5,743 bases of DNA from Roseiarcus sp036502965 (GTDB lineage Bacteria > Pseudomonadota > Alphaproteobacteria > Rhizobiales > Beijerinckiaceae). The position numbers and the translations under genes were made by a program. Positions 5,563-5,743 of this stretch are shown here, one piece after another. Position 1 is the first letter of the stretch; every line of letters starts with the position of its first letter. The notes under the pieces are model-generated. The model worked only from the letters and a program-made list of their open reading frames with translations. It did not search any database and was not told the origin of the DNA. Location of the stretch: the NCBI GenBank assembly GCA_036502965.1, contig DASXXT010000079.1:1-5743 (forward strand), written 5' to 3'.

Positions 5563-5743
5563 ATGGAAAAGTTTATCAGAATCGGCGTCGATTTGGGCAA
5601 GGACTATTTTCAGCTTCATGCGCTTGAGGGCGAAGGCGGTTCGGCCGTGAACCGCAAATTGAGCCGGACAAAGATACGAGCGTTTTTTGCTCGGATCGCG
5701 CCTTGCCGCGTCGGCATGGAGGCTTGCGGCTCGGCCCATTATT
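5563..5743 (+). CDS. IS110-family transposase, N-terminal part (cut by window end)
   Basis: Sixty codons are visible and the frame remains open at base 5743. The protein begins MEKFIRIGVDLGKDYFQLHA and includes the N-terminal RuvC-like DEDD fold typical of IS110/IS1111 recombinases. Asp10 in IGVDLGK and Glu53 in VGMEACGSAHY fit the first two catalytic acids. LSRTKIRAFFARIAPCRVGMEACGSAH is highly characteristic of the family. Full-length members have roughly 310-450 residues and a C-terminal Tnp_20 domain with a catalytic serine, which would lie beyond the window. The ATG at 5563 has GGGGAG 7 nt upstream. These enzymes insert through a recombinase-like mechanism, guided in studied cases by an element-encoded bridge RNA. 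Whether this copy is intact cannot be seen. Confidence 0.9.
   Translation, partial: MEKFIRIGVDLGKDYFQLHALEGEGGSAVNRKLSRTKIRAFFARIAPCRVGMEACGSAHY

Larger units (their letters stand above)
5487..5743 (+). mobile_element. IS110-family insertion sequence, left portion
   Basis: The element is identified by its transposase gene and is cut by the window end. The left boundary is not proven. I place it near 5487 because the flanking host palindrome appears to finish at about 5484-5486 and unrelated sequence begins there. IS110-family elements lack conventional long terminal inverted repeats and often make no target duplication, so the ends cannot be read from one side. The roughly 76 bp between the boundary and the transposase ATG are structured (annotated separately). 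A short left end would fit the IS1111 group better than the IS110 group, whose left end carries a longer bridge-RNA region. Confidence 0.7.

Noticed and set aside
4515..5600. Long minus-strand frame (361 codons) opposite fabI and through the repeat
   Set aside because: It is antisense to an unmistakable fabI, reads through the repeat to give the spurious REERSDEAIQ-type peptide, and resembles no family.

Overview
This GC-rich 5.7 kb window looks like a chromosomal segment of an alphaproteobacterium. The most likely home is the Hyphomicrobiales, perhaps near the Beijerinckiaceae/Methylocystaceae. The basis is the style of the FabI and PdxH proteins, the pdxH / DnaJ-like / fabI neighbourhood (which I recall from several rhizobial-type genomes), and a dispersed palindrome of the 'TCATTGCGA...GAAGCAATCCAGG' kind. 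Genus cannot be fixed from the sequence alone.

Layout, left to right. (1) 23-1054, minus: a two-domain SIS protein without a glutaminase domain, best read as a NagB-II-type glucosamine-6-phosphate deaminase. (2) 1134-1748, minus: pyridoxamine 5'-phosphate oxidase, pdxH. (3) 1749-1932: a divergent gap holding a doubtful small ORF. (4) 1933-2874, plus: a zinc-finger-less DnaJ/CbpA-type co-chaperone, whose 3' end overlaps the next, convergent gene by 28 bp. (5) 2847-3731, minus: a single-pass membrane anti-sigma factor. (6) 3731-4294, minus: its ECF-type sigma factor, translationally coupled to the anti-sigma gene. (7) 4295-4499: a divergent regulatory gap with a sigma-70-like promoter for the sigma operon and several dyads. 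(8) 4500-5336, plus: fabI, enoyl-ACP reductase. (9) 5379-5486: a REP-like inverted repeat that could form a hairpin in the fabI 3' region. (10) from about 5487 to the window end: the left end of an IS110-family element and the first 60 codons of its DEDD transposase.

The metabolic genes are housekeeping: vitamin B6 salvage, amino-sugar catabolism, protein folding and fatty-acid synthesis. The two accessory elements are the sigma/anti-sigma pair between the chaperone gene and fabI, and the IS110-family element lying directly against a repeat palindrome. The pair shares its upstream region with fabI, so co-regulation of envelope stress and fatty-acid synthesis is possible but unproven. No clearly undescribed system is visible. 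The best leads are the IS110/palindrome junction, the dyads between the sigma operon and fabI, and the sigma factor's divergent region 2.
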